Source of the DNA: a virus
Length of the DNA stretch: 34,209 nucleotides
Strand: one strand, 5' to 3'
IMG/VR virus record: IMGVR_UViG_3300044638_009249
Span: 1-34,209 of that record
Below, one piece after another: positions 1 to 7,182 of the stretch. How positions within the stretch are numbered: the first letter of the stretch is position 1; every line of letters starts with the position of its first letter. Below the pieces are notes generated by a model that saw only the letters and a list, made by a program, of their open reading frames with translations, was not told the DNA's origin and ran no database searches. The position numbers and the translations under genes are program-made.

Positions 1-92
1 ACGACGCCGGGCTCGACTTCTCGCACCCGCACGTCGCGCACCTCGTACGTCTCGGACTTCACCGGGACTGCGCTCGGCTGTGGCTTGGCCAT
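1..92 (-). CDS. 5' fragment of the 33896-34174 gene, duplicated by the terminal overlap
   Basis: Reading the minus strand from an ATG at 92 gives the first 30 codons of the small protein encoded in full at 33896-34174. It is cut by the window edge only because the circular sequence was opened here. It is not a second gene. Confidence 0.85.
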   Translation of the reverse strand, partial: MAKPQPSAVPVKSETYEVRDVRVREVEPGV

Positions 93-127
93 GGCCACCC
101 CATACCACGACATGAGAGAGTGAAACC
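1..127. repeat. Terminal direct repeat, left copy (circular-assembly overlap)
   Basis: These 127 bases are identical to 34083-34209. The length is a typical assembler k-mer value, so the repeat most likely marks a closed circular contig rather than a physical terminal repeat. On the minus strand, bases 1-92 repeat the first codons of the gene annotated at 33896-34174. The plus-strand gene at 128 starts immediately after the repeat. The true unique genome length is therefore 34,082 bp. Confidence 0.95.
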
Positions 128-493
128 ATGCGCTACCTTGCCGCCACCCTGCTGTGCCTGCTCGCCCTCGATGCGAACGCAGGCGAAAACCGCTACCTCG
201 GCGCCATCGTCGTCTCGGGCTCAAGCCTGAACAACACCACCACGGCCGCGCCGTTCGTCATCCCAGGCGGCGCCAAAATCACCGTCGTCTGCTCGGCCAG
301 CGTCAACCTGCTTGTCGACAACCTCTCGACAGCGACGACGGGCGCAACGAAGGGGCTGCCTATCGCAGCAAACGCCATCTTCCCGACGTCGGTGGGCAAG
401 ACGTTGACGACAATCTCAGGGCAGGTAACAGCTGTCATCGCGGTCATCGGCACGGCCACCTGCGACGTGTGGCTGCGCGACGGGAACGAGTGA
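128..493 (+). CDS. Exported small fibre/structural-like protein
   Basis: This 121-residue protein has a clear Sec signal peptide: Met-Arg, a hydrophobic run over residues 4-14, then Ala-Asn-Ala before a likely cleavage after residue 18. The mature part is rich in Thr, Val, Ala and Ser and looks all-beta, with two Cys (residues about 55 and 112) that could form a disulfide after export. Its stop overlaps the start of the next gene by ATGA, so the two are probably translated together. The pattern resembles small beta-rich accessory proteins of podovirus-like phages, but no family is certain. The purine-rich GAGAGAG about 8 bases upstream is a modest ribosome-binding site. Confidence 0.75.
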   Translation: MRYLAATLLCLLALDANAGENRYLGAIVVSGSSLNNTTTAAPFVIPGGAKITVVCSASVNLLVDNLSTATTGATKGLPIAANAIFPTSVGKTLTTISGQVTAVIAVIGTATCDVWLRDGNE

Positions 494-1812
494 TGCGCGC
501 GGCTCTTCTCGTCGCGCTGTGGGCGGCGGTGACGTGGGCGCAGAGCGACCCGCGTGGACGTTTCGGCCGCACCAACTCGCGGTGCGCACAGGGGCGCAGC
601 ACTCGGGGCCTGCCGTGCGAAGACTTCGCTTTCTTCGAGTTCGCCCCCGCATCCGGCGCGGGCATGGGTTCCGCGTGCGCCTGCACGACGCCCACTGGCG
701 CGAAGGGCGAGGCGCTGACGTTCACCCGCACGGGCGACGCGACGTGCAGCCGCAGCGGCCTCGCGACGACCGGGATTCCCGACGGCGACAAGACGGCGTG
801 CGCAACCAATCAGCCGCGCGTGGAGGCTTCGGCCGGCGTGCTCGCCCTGAAAGCCGAGGCCGTCGCTACCAACGCCCTGACGCGCTTCATCGACTACACA
901 AACGCCATCTGGAGCGATGTCGGGACGCCGACGCCAACGACGGGACGGGTGTCACCGTGGACGGGGGCATTCGCCAACTCGGCCGTCTTGTACGACGACA
1001 ACGACGTCGCCGCGTTCGAGGGCCGCGCGCAGACTGTCACAGTGACGGCCGCGACGCAGCACACGATGAGCTGTCTCGTGAAGGCCGGCACCTTATCGTC
1101 GTGGACGCTGTCGCTCGACGGCACCACCGCCAGCGGCGCCGGACTCTCGTCGACGACGTGGAGCCTTGTCACCGTCACTGATGCAAGCAGCAGCGGCGTC
1201 GCCATCGCCGCGCAGATTCTCAACGGGTCGACGGCGGCGGCAACGGGGACGGTCATCTGGGGCGGGTGTCAGGTGGAAGTCGGCGCCTTTGCCACGTCGA
1301 TGATTCCGACGGTCGCGACCATCGCCTCTCGAAACGAGGACCGAGCCGAGTTTGCCGTCAGCCTCAGTCCAACCGCTGGACTCTGCGTCGCAGCGACGAT
1401 GCAGTACACGAGCGTCGCCAACCTTGCGACGAGCAACATCCTTGGACCCATCCTCGGCACCGGCGCGGTGGGAGCCAACATCACCACGCCGTACTGGTGG
1501 CCCTACCTCGGCAGCGGCGCGCTGGCTCTCGACTCGCTGGGTGTCTTCTCGGCCGGTGCTGCAGGGTACGTGCCCGGCTCTCCGGCCGTCTCCAGCCCCG
1601 CGCGGCATCTCGTCAGGCACCCGGGCGGCGTGGCTGGCATCACCGCGTGCGTCAACGGCGTCTGCCAGACGAACGGCACGACTTCGACGTGGGGCGCTCC
1701 GGCCTTCACGCGCATCATCCTCGACCGCGCCACTGCGGCAACCGGGGGAGCCACGCAACATCTCATCAGTCGGGTGCAGGTCGACCCTGACGCCACAAGG
1801 TGCACGCCATGA
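493..1812 (+). CDS. Exported tail-fibre / carbohydrate-binding-like protein
   Basis: The protein has 439 residues. It starts at the ATG overlapping the previous stop; in-frame codons upstream are a shadow of the preceding gene. Residues 1-16 form a signal peptide ending Val-Thr-Trp-Ala. Around residues 125-280 the pattern Arg-(F/Y)-x-x-Tyr-Thr-Asn-Ala-Ile-Trp-Ser, followed later by Glu-Val-Gly-Ala-Phe-Ala-Thr-Ser-Met-Ile-Pro-Thr, is the signature layout of carbohydrate-binding, concanavalin-like modules found in phage fibre and head-spike proteins. The C-terminal part (about 285-439) looks like a second jelly-roll module. Several Cys (for example CACTT near residue 62) fit an exported, disulfide-bonded protein. 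A signal peptide is unusual for a virion fibre. An adhesin displayed on the infected cell is an alternative. Confidence 0.75.
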   Translation: MRAALLVALWAAVTWAQSDPRGRFGRTNSRCAQGRSTRGLPCEDFAFFEFAPASGAGMGSACACTTPTGAKGEALTFTRTGDATCSRSGLATTGIPDGDKTACATNQPRVEASAGVLALKAEAVATNALTRFIDYTNAIWSDVGTPTPTTGRVSPWTGAFANSAVLYDDNDVAAFEGRAQTVTVTAATQHTMSCLVKAGTLSSWTLSLDGTTASGAGLSSTTWSLVTVTDASSSGVAIAAQILNGSTAAATGTVIWGGCQVEVGAFATSMIPTVATIASRNEDRAEFAVSLSPTAGLCVAATMQYTSVANLATSNILGPILGTGAVGANITTPYWWPYLGSGALALDSLGVFSAGAAGYVPGSPAVSSPARHLVRHPGGVAGITACVNGVCQTNGTTSTWGAPAFTRIILDRATAATGGATQHLISRVQVDPDATRCTP

Positions 1813-2558
1813 ATCCCACTCTCAGAGCACTCGTCGCGTCCGTCGGCCTCTTCGTCGTCGGTGGCGTCAGCTACAGCGTGTTCATTCGCACCCCTCCCGG
1901 CTCGCCCATCACCAACCTCCGCGACGCGGGGCTCTTCTCCGAGCGCACCGACAGGTTCGTGCTCGCGTGCCCGGAGAAAATCACCCTCGCCACGAGGAAC
2001 TACCTGCGGAACAACGGCTACGGCACGTTCACCGTGGGCAGCATCCACCGCATCGCGCGCGTCGTCATCGAGCACACGCTGCCCGACGGCGGGCTCGAGC
2101 TGGTCAACCCCAGTCTCGACGTGTTCGCCGCCGAGGACGCGGGTGACGAGGAGGACGAGACGGACGACTCGTTGCAGTTCCGCACCGACGACTGCTTCCG
2201 GCTGGAGTGCAACGACGACAGCGACGCGGGCATTCGCGAGTTGAACTGGCGTTCCGACGGCGGTGCGCGGCACCCGTTCCCCGACGGCGGGCCTCGCCCC
2301 TGGTGCAACGTCGCGACGAGACGCGGTCGCGTCACCCCGCCGTGCGTCATCCCTGACTGCTGGACGCTGCCCGACGGCGGATGGAACGACGACGCGGTGG
2401 TGGATTGTCGCGGGACGGGGCCGTTCGGCGTGCAGCCGGGTGGGGCTCCTCGCTGGCGCGGCTGCAACACGACGCCTGCGCAGTTCGCGACGGGTACACA
2501 ATGCGTGCCTGTGGAGTGCAGTGTTGTGGCCGGTGACGGCGTCGAGGTGCTCCGGTGA
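1809..2558 (+). CDS. Membrane-anchored Asp/Cys-rich exported protein, unknown function
   Basis: The protein has 249 residues from the ATG at 1809, which overlaps the previous stop (ATGA); a GTG three codons upstream is less likely. Residues 6-26 form one hydrophobic segment that is a signal anchor or uncleaved signal. The rest should lie outside the cytoplasm: it is rich in Asp and Gly with repeated Pro-Asp-Gly-Gly and Ser-Asp-Gly-Gly motifs, an acidic stretch near residues 115-125, and about ten Cys. Asp-Gly-Gly rich exported proteins are common in myxobacteria, which is a weak hint about the host. No enzymatic motif is visible. It is transcribed with the fibre-like genes and the lysis genes that follow. 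Confidence 0.7.
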   Translation: MNPTLRALVASVGLFVVGGVSYSVFIRTPPGSPITNLRDAGLFSERTDRFVLACPEKITLATRNYLRNNGYGTFTVGSIHRIARVVIEHTLPDGGLELVNPSLDVFAAEDAGDEEDETDDSLQFRTDDCFRLECNDDSDAGIRELNWRSDGGARHPFPDGGPRPWCNVATRRGRVTPPCVIPDCWTLPDGGWNDDAVVDCRGTGPFGVQPGGAPRWRGCNTTPAQFATGTQCVPVECSVVAGDGVEVLR

Positions 2559-2677
2559 ACACCTCGACGCTGTTCCAGGTATCGGCCGTGAGCTACGCGA
2601 TGTGGCGCGGCGAGGCGGTTACCGTCGTGCGTCCTCGGGCCGGGGCGCATGGCCGCATCCATCGCGCGTGGAGGTGA
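2555..2677 (+). CDS. Small 40-residue protein, unknown
   Basis: A short open frame starts at a GTG overlapping the previous stop (GTGA) and ends 4 bases before the ATG of the next gene. It exactly fills what would otherwise be a 120-bp hole in a densely packed operon. The product is basic (several Arg/His at the C terminus) with no recognised motif. Support comes from position and coupling, not homology, so existence is likely but function is unknown. Confidence 0.5.
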   Translation: MNTSTLFQVSAVSYAMWRGEAVTVVRPRAGAHGRIHRAWR

Positions 2678-2681
2678 TGCC

Positions 2682-2954
2682 ATGGCACTCCCCGACGACA
2701 GTTTGACTCGGTACGCAACGGAGTTTGTGACGCTGGGTGTCGTCAGTGTCGCGGGGTTCCTGCTGCGACAGGCGTTTGCCGACCTTAAAACATCGGTCGC
2801 GTCGCTGGCCACGAAGCTGGACGACCTCGCAGCCGCCGTGCACGCAGGCAACACCGCGACGGCTGTCATGGAAGCGCGCGTCACGCGCCTCGAGGCCGAC
2901 GTGGCCGAGTTGCGCAACACGCTGCGCGACGCATCCGAGGGAGTGGTGCGGTGA
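2682..2954 (+). CDS. Membrane/coiled-coil lysis-cassette protein (XhlA-like)
   Basis: The protein has 90 residues. The ATG at 2682 is preceded by a near-perfect GGAGGTG (2670-2676), so it is preferred over an in-frame ATG at 2649. A transmembrane segment lies near residues 14-31. A long heptad-rich helix follows (about 33-85; repeated Leu, Val and Ala positions), giving the one-helix-plus-coiled-coil layout of haemolysin XhlA-type or inner-membrane spanin-like phage proteins. It directly precedes the endolysin with a GTGA overlap, which supports a lysis role. Whether it is a holin partner or a spanin subunit cannot be told from sequence. Confidence 0.6.
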   Translation: MALPDDSLTRYATEFVTLGVVSVAGFLLRQAFADLKTSVASLATKLDDLAAAVHAGNTATAVMEARVTRLEADVAELRNTLRDASEGVVR

Positions 2955-3499
2955 CGGTGCGTCGCTGGCAGCCGGTGTCCCTCGCCGCGACGGCGACGCC
3001 GTGGCCGCAGCGACTCGACGCCGTCATCGTCGAACTACACGTTGCGTCGAACCCGCGTTACCGCCCCGGGCCGGGCACACAAACGTGGTGCAACGTGTAC
3101 CTGACGGACGTCGTGGCGGGCATGGGCATCGCGACGCCGCGACACTGGATGACGAGCAAGGGCGACCCGGCTGTCGTCGGACGTGGCAGGGAGATGCGCG
3201 CGAACGACCATCTCGAGTGGTTTCGCACGCACGGCGCGCGGTACGGGTGGGCCGGCGCCGACCAACGCGCGGCCGAGCTCGCGGCGCAGCGCGGGCACCT
3301 CGCCGTCGTCGGGTGGAGCAACCCCAACGGGCCGGGGCACGTCGCCATCGTGCTGGGGCCGGACGCCATCTCGCAGGCCGGGCGCGTCTGTTTCGCGAAG
3401 GGGCGGGTGGCGCAGGGCTTCGGCAAAGCGTCGCCGCTGGAGTGGTGGGTGCAGATGGAGCGCGGGGGGCCGCCGCATGCCGACACACGCCGAGTCTGA
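2951..3499 (+). CDS. CHAP/NlpC-like endolysin (peptidoglycan hydrolase)
   Basis: The protein has 182 residues and a GTG start overlapping the previous stop. The arrangement Thr-Trp-Cys-Asn (Cys47) followed about 80 residues later by Gly-His-Val-Ala-Ile-Val-Leu (His130) matches the Cys/His catalytic pair of CHAP-type amidase/endopeptidases, which cut peptide bonds of peptidoglycan at the end of infection. The segment before the His (Arg-Gly-His-Leu-Ala-Val-Val) is the usual beta-strand lead-in of that fold. There is no signal peptide, so release to the periplasm should need a holin; candidate membrane proteins flank it. Length suits a single-domain Gram-negative endolysin. Confidence 0.7.
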   Translation: MTVRRWQPVSLAATATPWPQRLDAVIVELHVASNPRYRPGPGTQTWCNVYLTDVVAGMGIATPRHWMTSKGDPAVVGRGREMRANDHLEWFRTHGARYGWAGADQRAAELAAQRGHLAVVGWSNPNGPGHVAIVLGPDAISQAGRVCFAKGRVAQGFGKASPLEWWVQMERGGPPHADTRRV

Positions 3500-3506
3500 G
3501 TCCGCC

Positions 3507-3605
3507 ATGCGCCGCCGCGCGCGTCTCCTCCGGGCCGTCGTCTTCGGTTTCGCCGTCGTCTTCGTCGTCGTGTCGTACCTACTCGCCGTCTACTGGAGCC
3601 ACTGA
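3507..3605 (+). CDS. Very small single-pass membrane protein
   Basis: The protein has 32 residues. The Arg-rich N terminus is followed by one hydrophobic helix (residues 9-28) and ends Tyr-Trp-Ser-His. Its stop overlaps the next start as TGATG. An in-frame ATG at 3477, inside the endolysin gene, would add ten residues; the start at 3507 is preferred because it lies 8 bases after the endolysin stop. Its place between endolysin and a multi-pass membrane protein suggests a lysis accessory role, such as a holin regulator or pinholin-like peptide. Confidence 0.55.
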   Translation: MRRRARLLRAVVFGFAVVFVVVSYLLAVYWSH

Positions 3606-4018
3606 TGGACACCTCGAAGCCGCTTGTCTCTGGAACCGCCGCCGTCGTCGTCGGCACCATTGGCGGTGTTGCCGCCGCCGTTTCCCCGATGATTCCGGCC
3701 CCGTGGGGCACGCTGGTGATGGTGTTGGGCTTCGTCGCGGCTGTCGTCGCCGGCGTCGCTGCGCCGCTGCCGAAGTTCGCCGCGGGCAAGCCGCTGCTGC
3801 AGGGCGGGGCACTCACCGTCGCGGTGGGTGCTGCCGGGCTCGTGGAGCAATTCTACACGGCGTTGCCGCCTGGCTGGCCGCAGTCGCTCGCCCTCGGCGC
3901 AGGTGCGCTGCTGGCGTGGTTGACGGGCCGTGCGGCACCTGGGCCGACGCAGGCCCCCGAGCCAGTGACGACGCTCGAGCAGGCCGCCGAGGTGCTGCGC
4001 AAGGGCTCGCAGCCGTGA
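3605..4018 (+). CDS. Multi-pass membrane protein, holin candidate
   Basis: The protein has 137 residues and three or four hydrophobic segments (about 8-28, 34-55, 65-84 and 91-106). It ends in a short polar tail containing Glu-Gln-Ala-Ala-Glu-Val-Leu. Size, topology and position right after the endolysin make it the best holin candidate in the genome. Holins form inner-membrane lesions that release or activate endolysin. The start ATG overlaps the previous stop (TGATG) and the stop overlaps the next start (GTGA). No holin superfamily signature is certain. Confidence 0.6.
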   Translation: MDTSKPLVSGTAAVVVGTIGGVAAAVSPMIPAPWGTLVMVLGFVAAVVAGVAAPLPKFAAGKPLLQGGALTVAVGAAGLVEQFYTALPPGWPQSLALGAGALLAWLTGRAAPGPTQAPEPVTTLEQAAEVLRKGSQP

Positions 4019-4305
4019 CGCGTCTCGCCCTCGTCCTTGCGCTGGCGTCGGGAGGGGCGTCAGCGCAGGACGGCGGCGTGTGGGTGTACCGCCGCGCGGT
4101 GCTCGAGCTGGCCCCGGGGCAGTTTGCCACCGTCGACGCGGGCGTGGCGCTCGATGGCCCCGTGGCGCTCGAGCGGGCGGCCGAGCTGCAGCGGCTGCGC
4201 GAGGAGTCGCGCGCGCCGTCGTGGGTGGCCACCGTCACGGCCGTCGTGGCGTCGGCGGTGTACGTTGCGGACTCGGTGCGGCGGTGGGTTCAGCCGGCGC
4301 CGTGA
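4015..4305 (+). CDS. Small exported protein with signal peptide and C-terminal membrane helix
   Basis: The protein has 96 residues and a GTG start overlapping the previous stop. The N terminus is a signal peptide (Thr-Arg, Leu/Ala/Val run, Gly-Ala-Ser-Ala with cleavage after residue 17). A helical middle part (about 40-65) is rich in Glu, Arg and Leu. A second hydrophobic segment lies near residues 68-87. As the last gene of the lysis cassette it could be a spanin component acting across the periplasm, but no lipobox is visible. It ends exactly where the convergent minus-strand operon ends (stop codons at 4303-4305 and 4306-4308). Confidence 0.6.
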   Translation: MTRLALVLALASGGASAQDGGVWVYRRAVLELAPGQFATVDAGVALDGPVALERAAELQRLREESRAPSWVATVTAVVASAVYVADSVRRWVQPAP

Positions 4306-4692
4306 CTACCGGCACCCGTCGGGGCTGGTGCTGACACACCAGTTTGTCACCTTCGGCGAGATGTAGAACGAGTGCCGCGGCTCGCAGTCGATGGAGTTCG
4401 GCGCGTACTCCCAGGCGTACCGGCCGATGCGCCACGCGCGAATTGGCTCGTCGGGCCCCAGCGGGCGGCATACGCCGCGAGAGTGCAGTCCGCACCCCTG
4501 AGGCGTGACGGCCAGCGACTCATCGGCCAAGGACTGGACGAGGCCGATGCTGACGCGGCACTCCCGTCGGTCGTAGTAGATGCCGGGCGCGGCGCTGTCC
4601 CACCAAGCGTCGTCTCGACGCAGTTGCTCACCCCGCCACCAGTCCCAGTCGCACAGCCACGGCCACGCAATGAACGCAACGAGCAGCTTCAC
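4306..4692 (-). CDS. Trp/Cys-rich exported protein, last gene of the early operon
   Basis: The product has 128 residues. The GTG start overlaps the upstream stop (GTGA) and is preceded by GGAGGGG. Residues 3-14 are hydrophobic (a short signal peptide or anchor), then the chain is strikingly rich in Trp (Trp-Pro-Trp, Asp-Trp-Asp-Trp-Trp, Ala-Trp-Trp) and contains seven Cys, as expected for a disulfide-bonded periplasmic or surface protein. It is in the early, recombination-gene operon rather than with late genes. An exported product made early could act in superinfection exclusion or envelope modification, but that is inference. No family is recognised. Confidence 0.6.
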   Translation of the reverse strand: MKLLVAFIAWPWLCDWDWWRGEQLRRDDAWWDSAAPGIYYDRRECRVSIGLVQSLADESLAVTPQGCGLHSRGVCRPLGPDEPIRAWRIGRYAWEYAPNSIDCEPRHSFYISPKVTNWCVSTSPDGCR

Positions 4693-5573
4693 GTCCCCTC
4701 CGGGTACTTCGCGAGCAGGTCGACGACGACGCGCCACTCCGCGCTCGCGTCTGCGTCGGCAATGTAGGAGGCACCGCCGCTCCGTGAAGCGCGTGGGTCG
4801 TACTTCGCGGCAAGCCCGCACAGCGCCCGCACCGCCTCGTCGGCCTTCGCCACCGTCGCCCGCAGGCGCTCGTAGGGCCGCCCTCGGTGGCGCTCGATGG
4901 CGTCGACGTCGGCCGCCGTGTACGCCGGGCCGGGCGAGAGGCCTGGGACTTCCGACGTGAGGCGGGCGAGTTCGTTGCGCAGGTGCTGAACCTCCGAGTC
5001 GTGGCACTGCCCGCAGACGATGCGCCCGCCCGCGTGAATCCGCCCGCCCTCGTCCGGCGACGGACACGCATCATGGATGCGCCGGCGCAGTTCCTCCCTT
5101 TGCTGCGCAAGCGTCACCACCTGCGCGCTGAGACGGTCAACGCGAGCACCTAGTTCCAACTTGAGTTCGGCAACCCGAGCCTCGGCCTTCTCGGCGCGCT
5201 TCATCGCGGCCGACAGGTGCGCCTTGAGGGTGCCGACACTAGAACGAAGCTCTGCTGTCTCATGGGCAAATCGGTCGCGTTCGGCCTTCACCGCCCGCAA
5301 CTCGTCCGCCAGCGGCGTGGCGTCGAGGGGTGTGGCGCGGACATCGCAAACGTACAGCGGCGTGGCGTCGGCGTCGGGGGCCAAGGCTTCGATTTGCCGC
5401 GCGCACGCCTCGCGCGTCTCCTCCCTCGCCCGCGCCACTGCCTCGGCCGTGCGGGCGGCCTCGCCGTCGATGTGGGCGAGGAGCGTCCTGGCGGCTTCGC
5501 AGTCGAGGCAGCGACACGGCTTCGCCGTCGTTTCGCGCCACAACTCCAGCGCCGCCTTCACGTCGTCAGTCAC
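4689..5573 (-). CDS. Coiled-coil protein with two Cys-pair motifs
   Basis: The protein has 294 residues. Near the N terminus is Cys-Arg-Cys-Leu-Asp-Cys (about 19-24). A long heptad-like helical region covers roughly 35-60 and 90-170, rich in Ala, Glu, Arg and Leu. Then comes Cys-Gly-Gln-Cys (about 187-190) with a nearby His, a likely zinc knuckle, and a second helical stretch (about 195-210). The C-terminal 80 residues are helical with no motif. It is coupled by overlaps to both neighbours. The look is of a DNA-associated or scaffold-like accessory protein of the recombination operon; the function is not recognised. Confidence 0.65.
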   Translation of the reverse strand: MTDDVKAALELWRETTAKPCRCLDCEAARTLLAHIDGEAARTAEAVARAREETREACARQIEALAPDADATPLYVCDVRATPLDATPLADELRAVKAERDRFAHETAELRSSVGTLKAHLSAAMKRAEKAEARVAELKLELGARVDRLSAQVVTLAQQREELRRRIHDACPSPDEGGRIHAGGRIVCGQCHDSEVQHLRNELARLTSEVPGLSPGPAYTAADVDAIERHRGRPYERLRATVAKADEAVRALCGLAAKYDPRASRSGGASYIADADASAEWRVVVDLLAKYPEGT

Positions 5574-5944
5574 GACCGCCTCGCAATCTCGGCGTCAACC
5601 TCGTCCAGGTGCGCCTCGTTCTGCGCGCGGTACCGCTCCCGCGAAGGGTCCTCGACACTCTCCGCGATGGCACGGCGGTACCACGACAGGTCGGCCACCT
5701 CCGACAGGCGCTTGCCTTTGTCGCGGCCGAACCTCACCAGTGGCCCGTCGCCCGCCACGGCGCTGCGCTCGCCCGACGCCACGCGCTGCGGCGCTGCGGT
5801 GGGCTCTCGCCACCCCGACGCCTTCGCGTAGCGCATGACGGCCGAGTGGATGACACGCTTCACGTCGTCCGGCACGGCGTGCGGGTCGAGCCCGGTTGCG
5901 GCCAGCAGGCTGTTCCACGCGATGGCTCTTTCTGCGTTGCTCAT
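5570..5944 (-). CDS. ExoX C-terminal-like / DUF3820-like phage protein
   Basis: The protein has 124 residues. The C-terminal half carries Val-Arg-Phe-Gly-Arg-Asp-Lys-Gly-Lys-Arg-Leu-Ser-Glu-Val followed by a Trp-Tyr pair. This is the Phe-Gly-(K/R)-x-Lys-Gly-x-x-(L/I) signature of the small module found at the C terminus of exodeoxyribonuclease X and in many stand-alone phage proteins. The N-terminal 70 residues are helical. There is no nuclease active site here, so it is probably a nucleic-acid-binding partner. It sits between the PD-(D/E)XK nuclease and the coiled-coil protein, coupled by ATGA overlaps, which fits a recombination or repair role. Confidence 0.65.
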   Translation of the reverse strand: MSNAERAIAWNSLLAATGLDPHAVPDDVKRVIHSAVMRYAKASGWREPTAAPQRVASGERSAVAGDGPLVRFGRDKGKRLSEVADLSWYRRAIAESVEDPSRERYRAQNEAHLDEVDAEIARRS

Positions 5945-7182
5945 GTTGTCTCCTCGTTCCCCTCGTCCTCGGAAAAAACCGGCGCGGCGCCCGAGGGGGG
6001 AGCGGACGCAGCGGCCGGGAGCGCAGACGTCGCGCTCGTCAGTGTGTACTCCTCGAATTCCGTCACCGTCTTCATCGTCACCGCGCCCGCCGCCGTCAGC
6101 AGCGCCATCGCCGTCTTCGCGGCGTCCGCCTTCTGGCCGCGAGGGGCCAGCCTCGACGCGACGCGACCGACGGCCGTCTTACTCGTCTTCATCGTCATCA
6201 TCTCGCGCGCGGCGTCGACGCCGTACCGGCGGACCAGTTCCGGCCACGCCACCTCGACGTCGATGACGCTCCGCTGCGACTCGCGCGGGCCCCACACGCG
6301 CCCGTTGCCGAGAGGGATTCCCCCGTTCTCCTTCGCCCATGCGTGGAGCTGCGCCTCCACCTGGGCCATCGCCGCCTTCACGGCGCGGTACCGCTGGTAC
6401 GCGACGCGCGCGACGTCGGGCGTCACGATGCCCGTGGCGATGTCCTCCGCGACGGCCTGTGGGTCGGTCGCCAGCCGCCGCAGCATTGCCGTCTGCGTCG
6501 GGCACGCACGCCGCGCCGGGCAGTACCCGCACCACCCGCCGACGTTGTACCGGGGCGTCGTCTTCGCGGCCTCGACGGCCTCCACGACGCGACGGATTCG
6601 CGCCGCCGCGTGGAGCAGGTCGAGCGGCCCGAGCTCGTGCCACGTCACCCACGGGTTGCTGCCCATCGGCGCGGCGAGGATGCCGACACGTACCGTCGTG
6701 ACGCCGTGCCACGACGACGCAGCGAGGGCGAGTAGCGCGAGTTGGAGGTTTTCGCTTGGGTGCGTGACGTCCGCTCGGCCCGTTTTCAGGTCGACCACCT
6801 CGACGACGCCCGCCGCCTCGTCAACGCGCACGTAGTCCGCCGTGCCGGGAACCTCCGTGGGCCCGACGTCGTACGCGCGCCCCAGGTTGCGCCCCAGCAA
6901 CCGCCCGCGCCCCGTCGCGTCGTAGGAGTAGGCGACTTCGGACACGTGCGACGTGAGCCACGGGTGGCGCTCGAGCACGACGTCGGACCAGTCAGTCTCC
7001 TCGGGCGACAGCGTGAGGACGGGCGCCGTCTCGCCTCGGAGGTACGCAACGCGCGAGGCGAGCACCTCGTGCAGGCGCGTGCCGTCCGAGGACGCCTCGG
7101 TGGACTCCGGCACGCGGGGCAGCGCCGCCGACGACGGGCAGCGCTCGACGGCCTCAAGGCCGGACGCGGTGAGGGCGCTCAC
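5941..7182 (-). CDS. PD-(D/E)XK nuclease with Fe-S-type cysteines (RecB/Cas4/DUF2800-like)
   Basis: The protein has 413 residues from the GTG at 7182, which overlaps the previous stop and has GGGAGGG seven bases upstream; an ATG at 7227 would lie inside the preceding gene. Expected nuclease landmarks are present in order: His38 (Leu-His-Glu-Val), Glu82, Asp116 in Pro-Gly-Thr-Ala-Asp-Tyr, Asp131-Leu-Lys133, and Gln147 in Asn-Leu-Gln-Leu. Cys15 plus Cys218-x2-Cys221-x5-Cys227 repeats the four-Cys iron-sulfur arrangement of AddB/Cas4. The tail after residue 235 is helical with an Ala/Pro-rich end. With the ERF protein in the same operon it should act as the exonuclease half of a two-component recombination system, resecting DNA ends for annealing. 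Sequence motifs make the fold confident; polarity and substrate are unknown. Confidence 0.85.
   Translation of the reverse strand: MSALTASGLEAVERCPSSAALPRVPESTEASSDGTRLHEVLASRVAYLRGETAPVLTLSPEETDWSDVVLERHPWLTSHVSEVAYSYDATGRGRLLGRNLGRAYDVGPTEVPGTADYVRVDEAAGVVEVVDLKTGRADVTHPSENLQLALLALAASSWHGVTTVRVGILAAPMGSNPWVTWHELGPLDLLHAAARIRRVVEAVEAAKTTPRYNVGGWCGYCPARRACPTQTAMLRRLATDPQAVAEDIATGIVTPDVARVAYQRYRAVKAAMAQVEAQLHAWAKENGGIPLGNGRVWGPRESQRSVIDVEVAWPELVRRYGVDAAREMMTMKTSKTAVGRVASRLAPRGQKADAAKTAMALLTAAGAVTMKTVTEFEEYTLTSATSALPAAASAPPSGAAPVFSEDEGNEETT

Noticed and set aside
93-127. Divergent promoter pair between the genes at 92 (minus) and 128 (plus)
   Set aside because: No TTGACA/TATAAT-like pair with proper spacing is visible on either strand; promoters may lie within the flanking genes or need a phage activator.
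2737-4014. Long plus-strand open frame continuing into the gene at 4015
   Set aside because: Only the last part (from the GTG at 4015) is a plausible gene; the upstream portion overlaps the endolysin and holin-like genes in another frame with Arg-rich junk composition.
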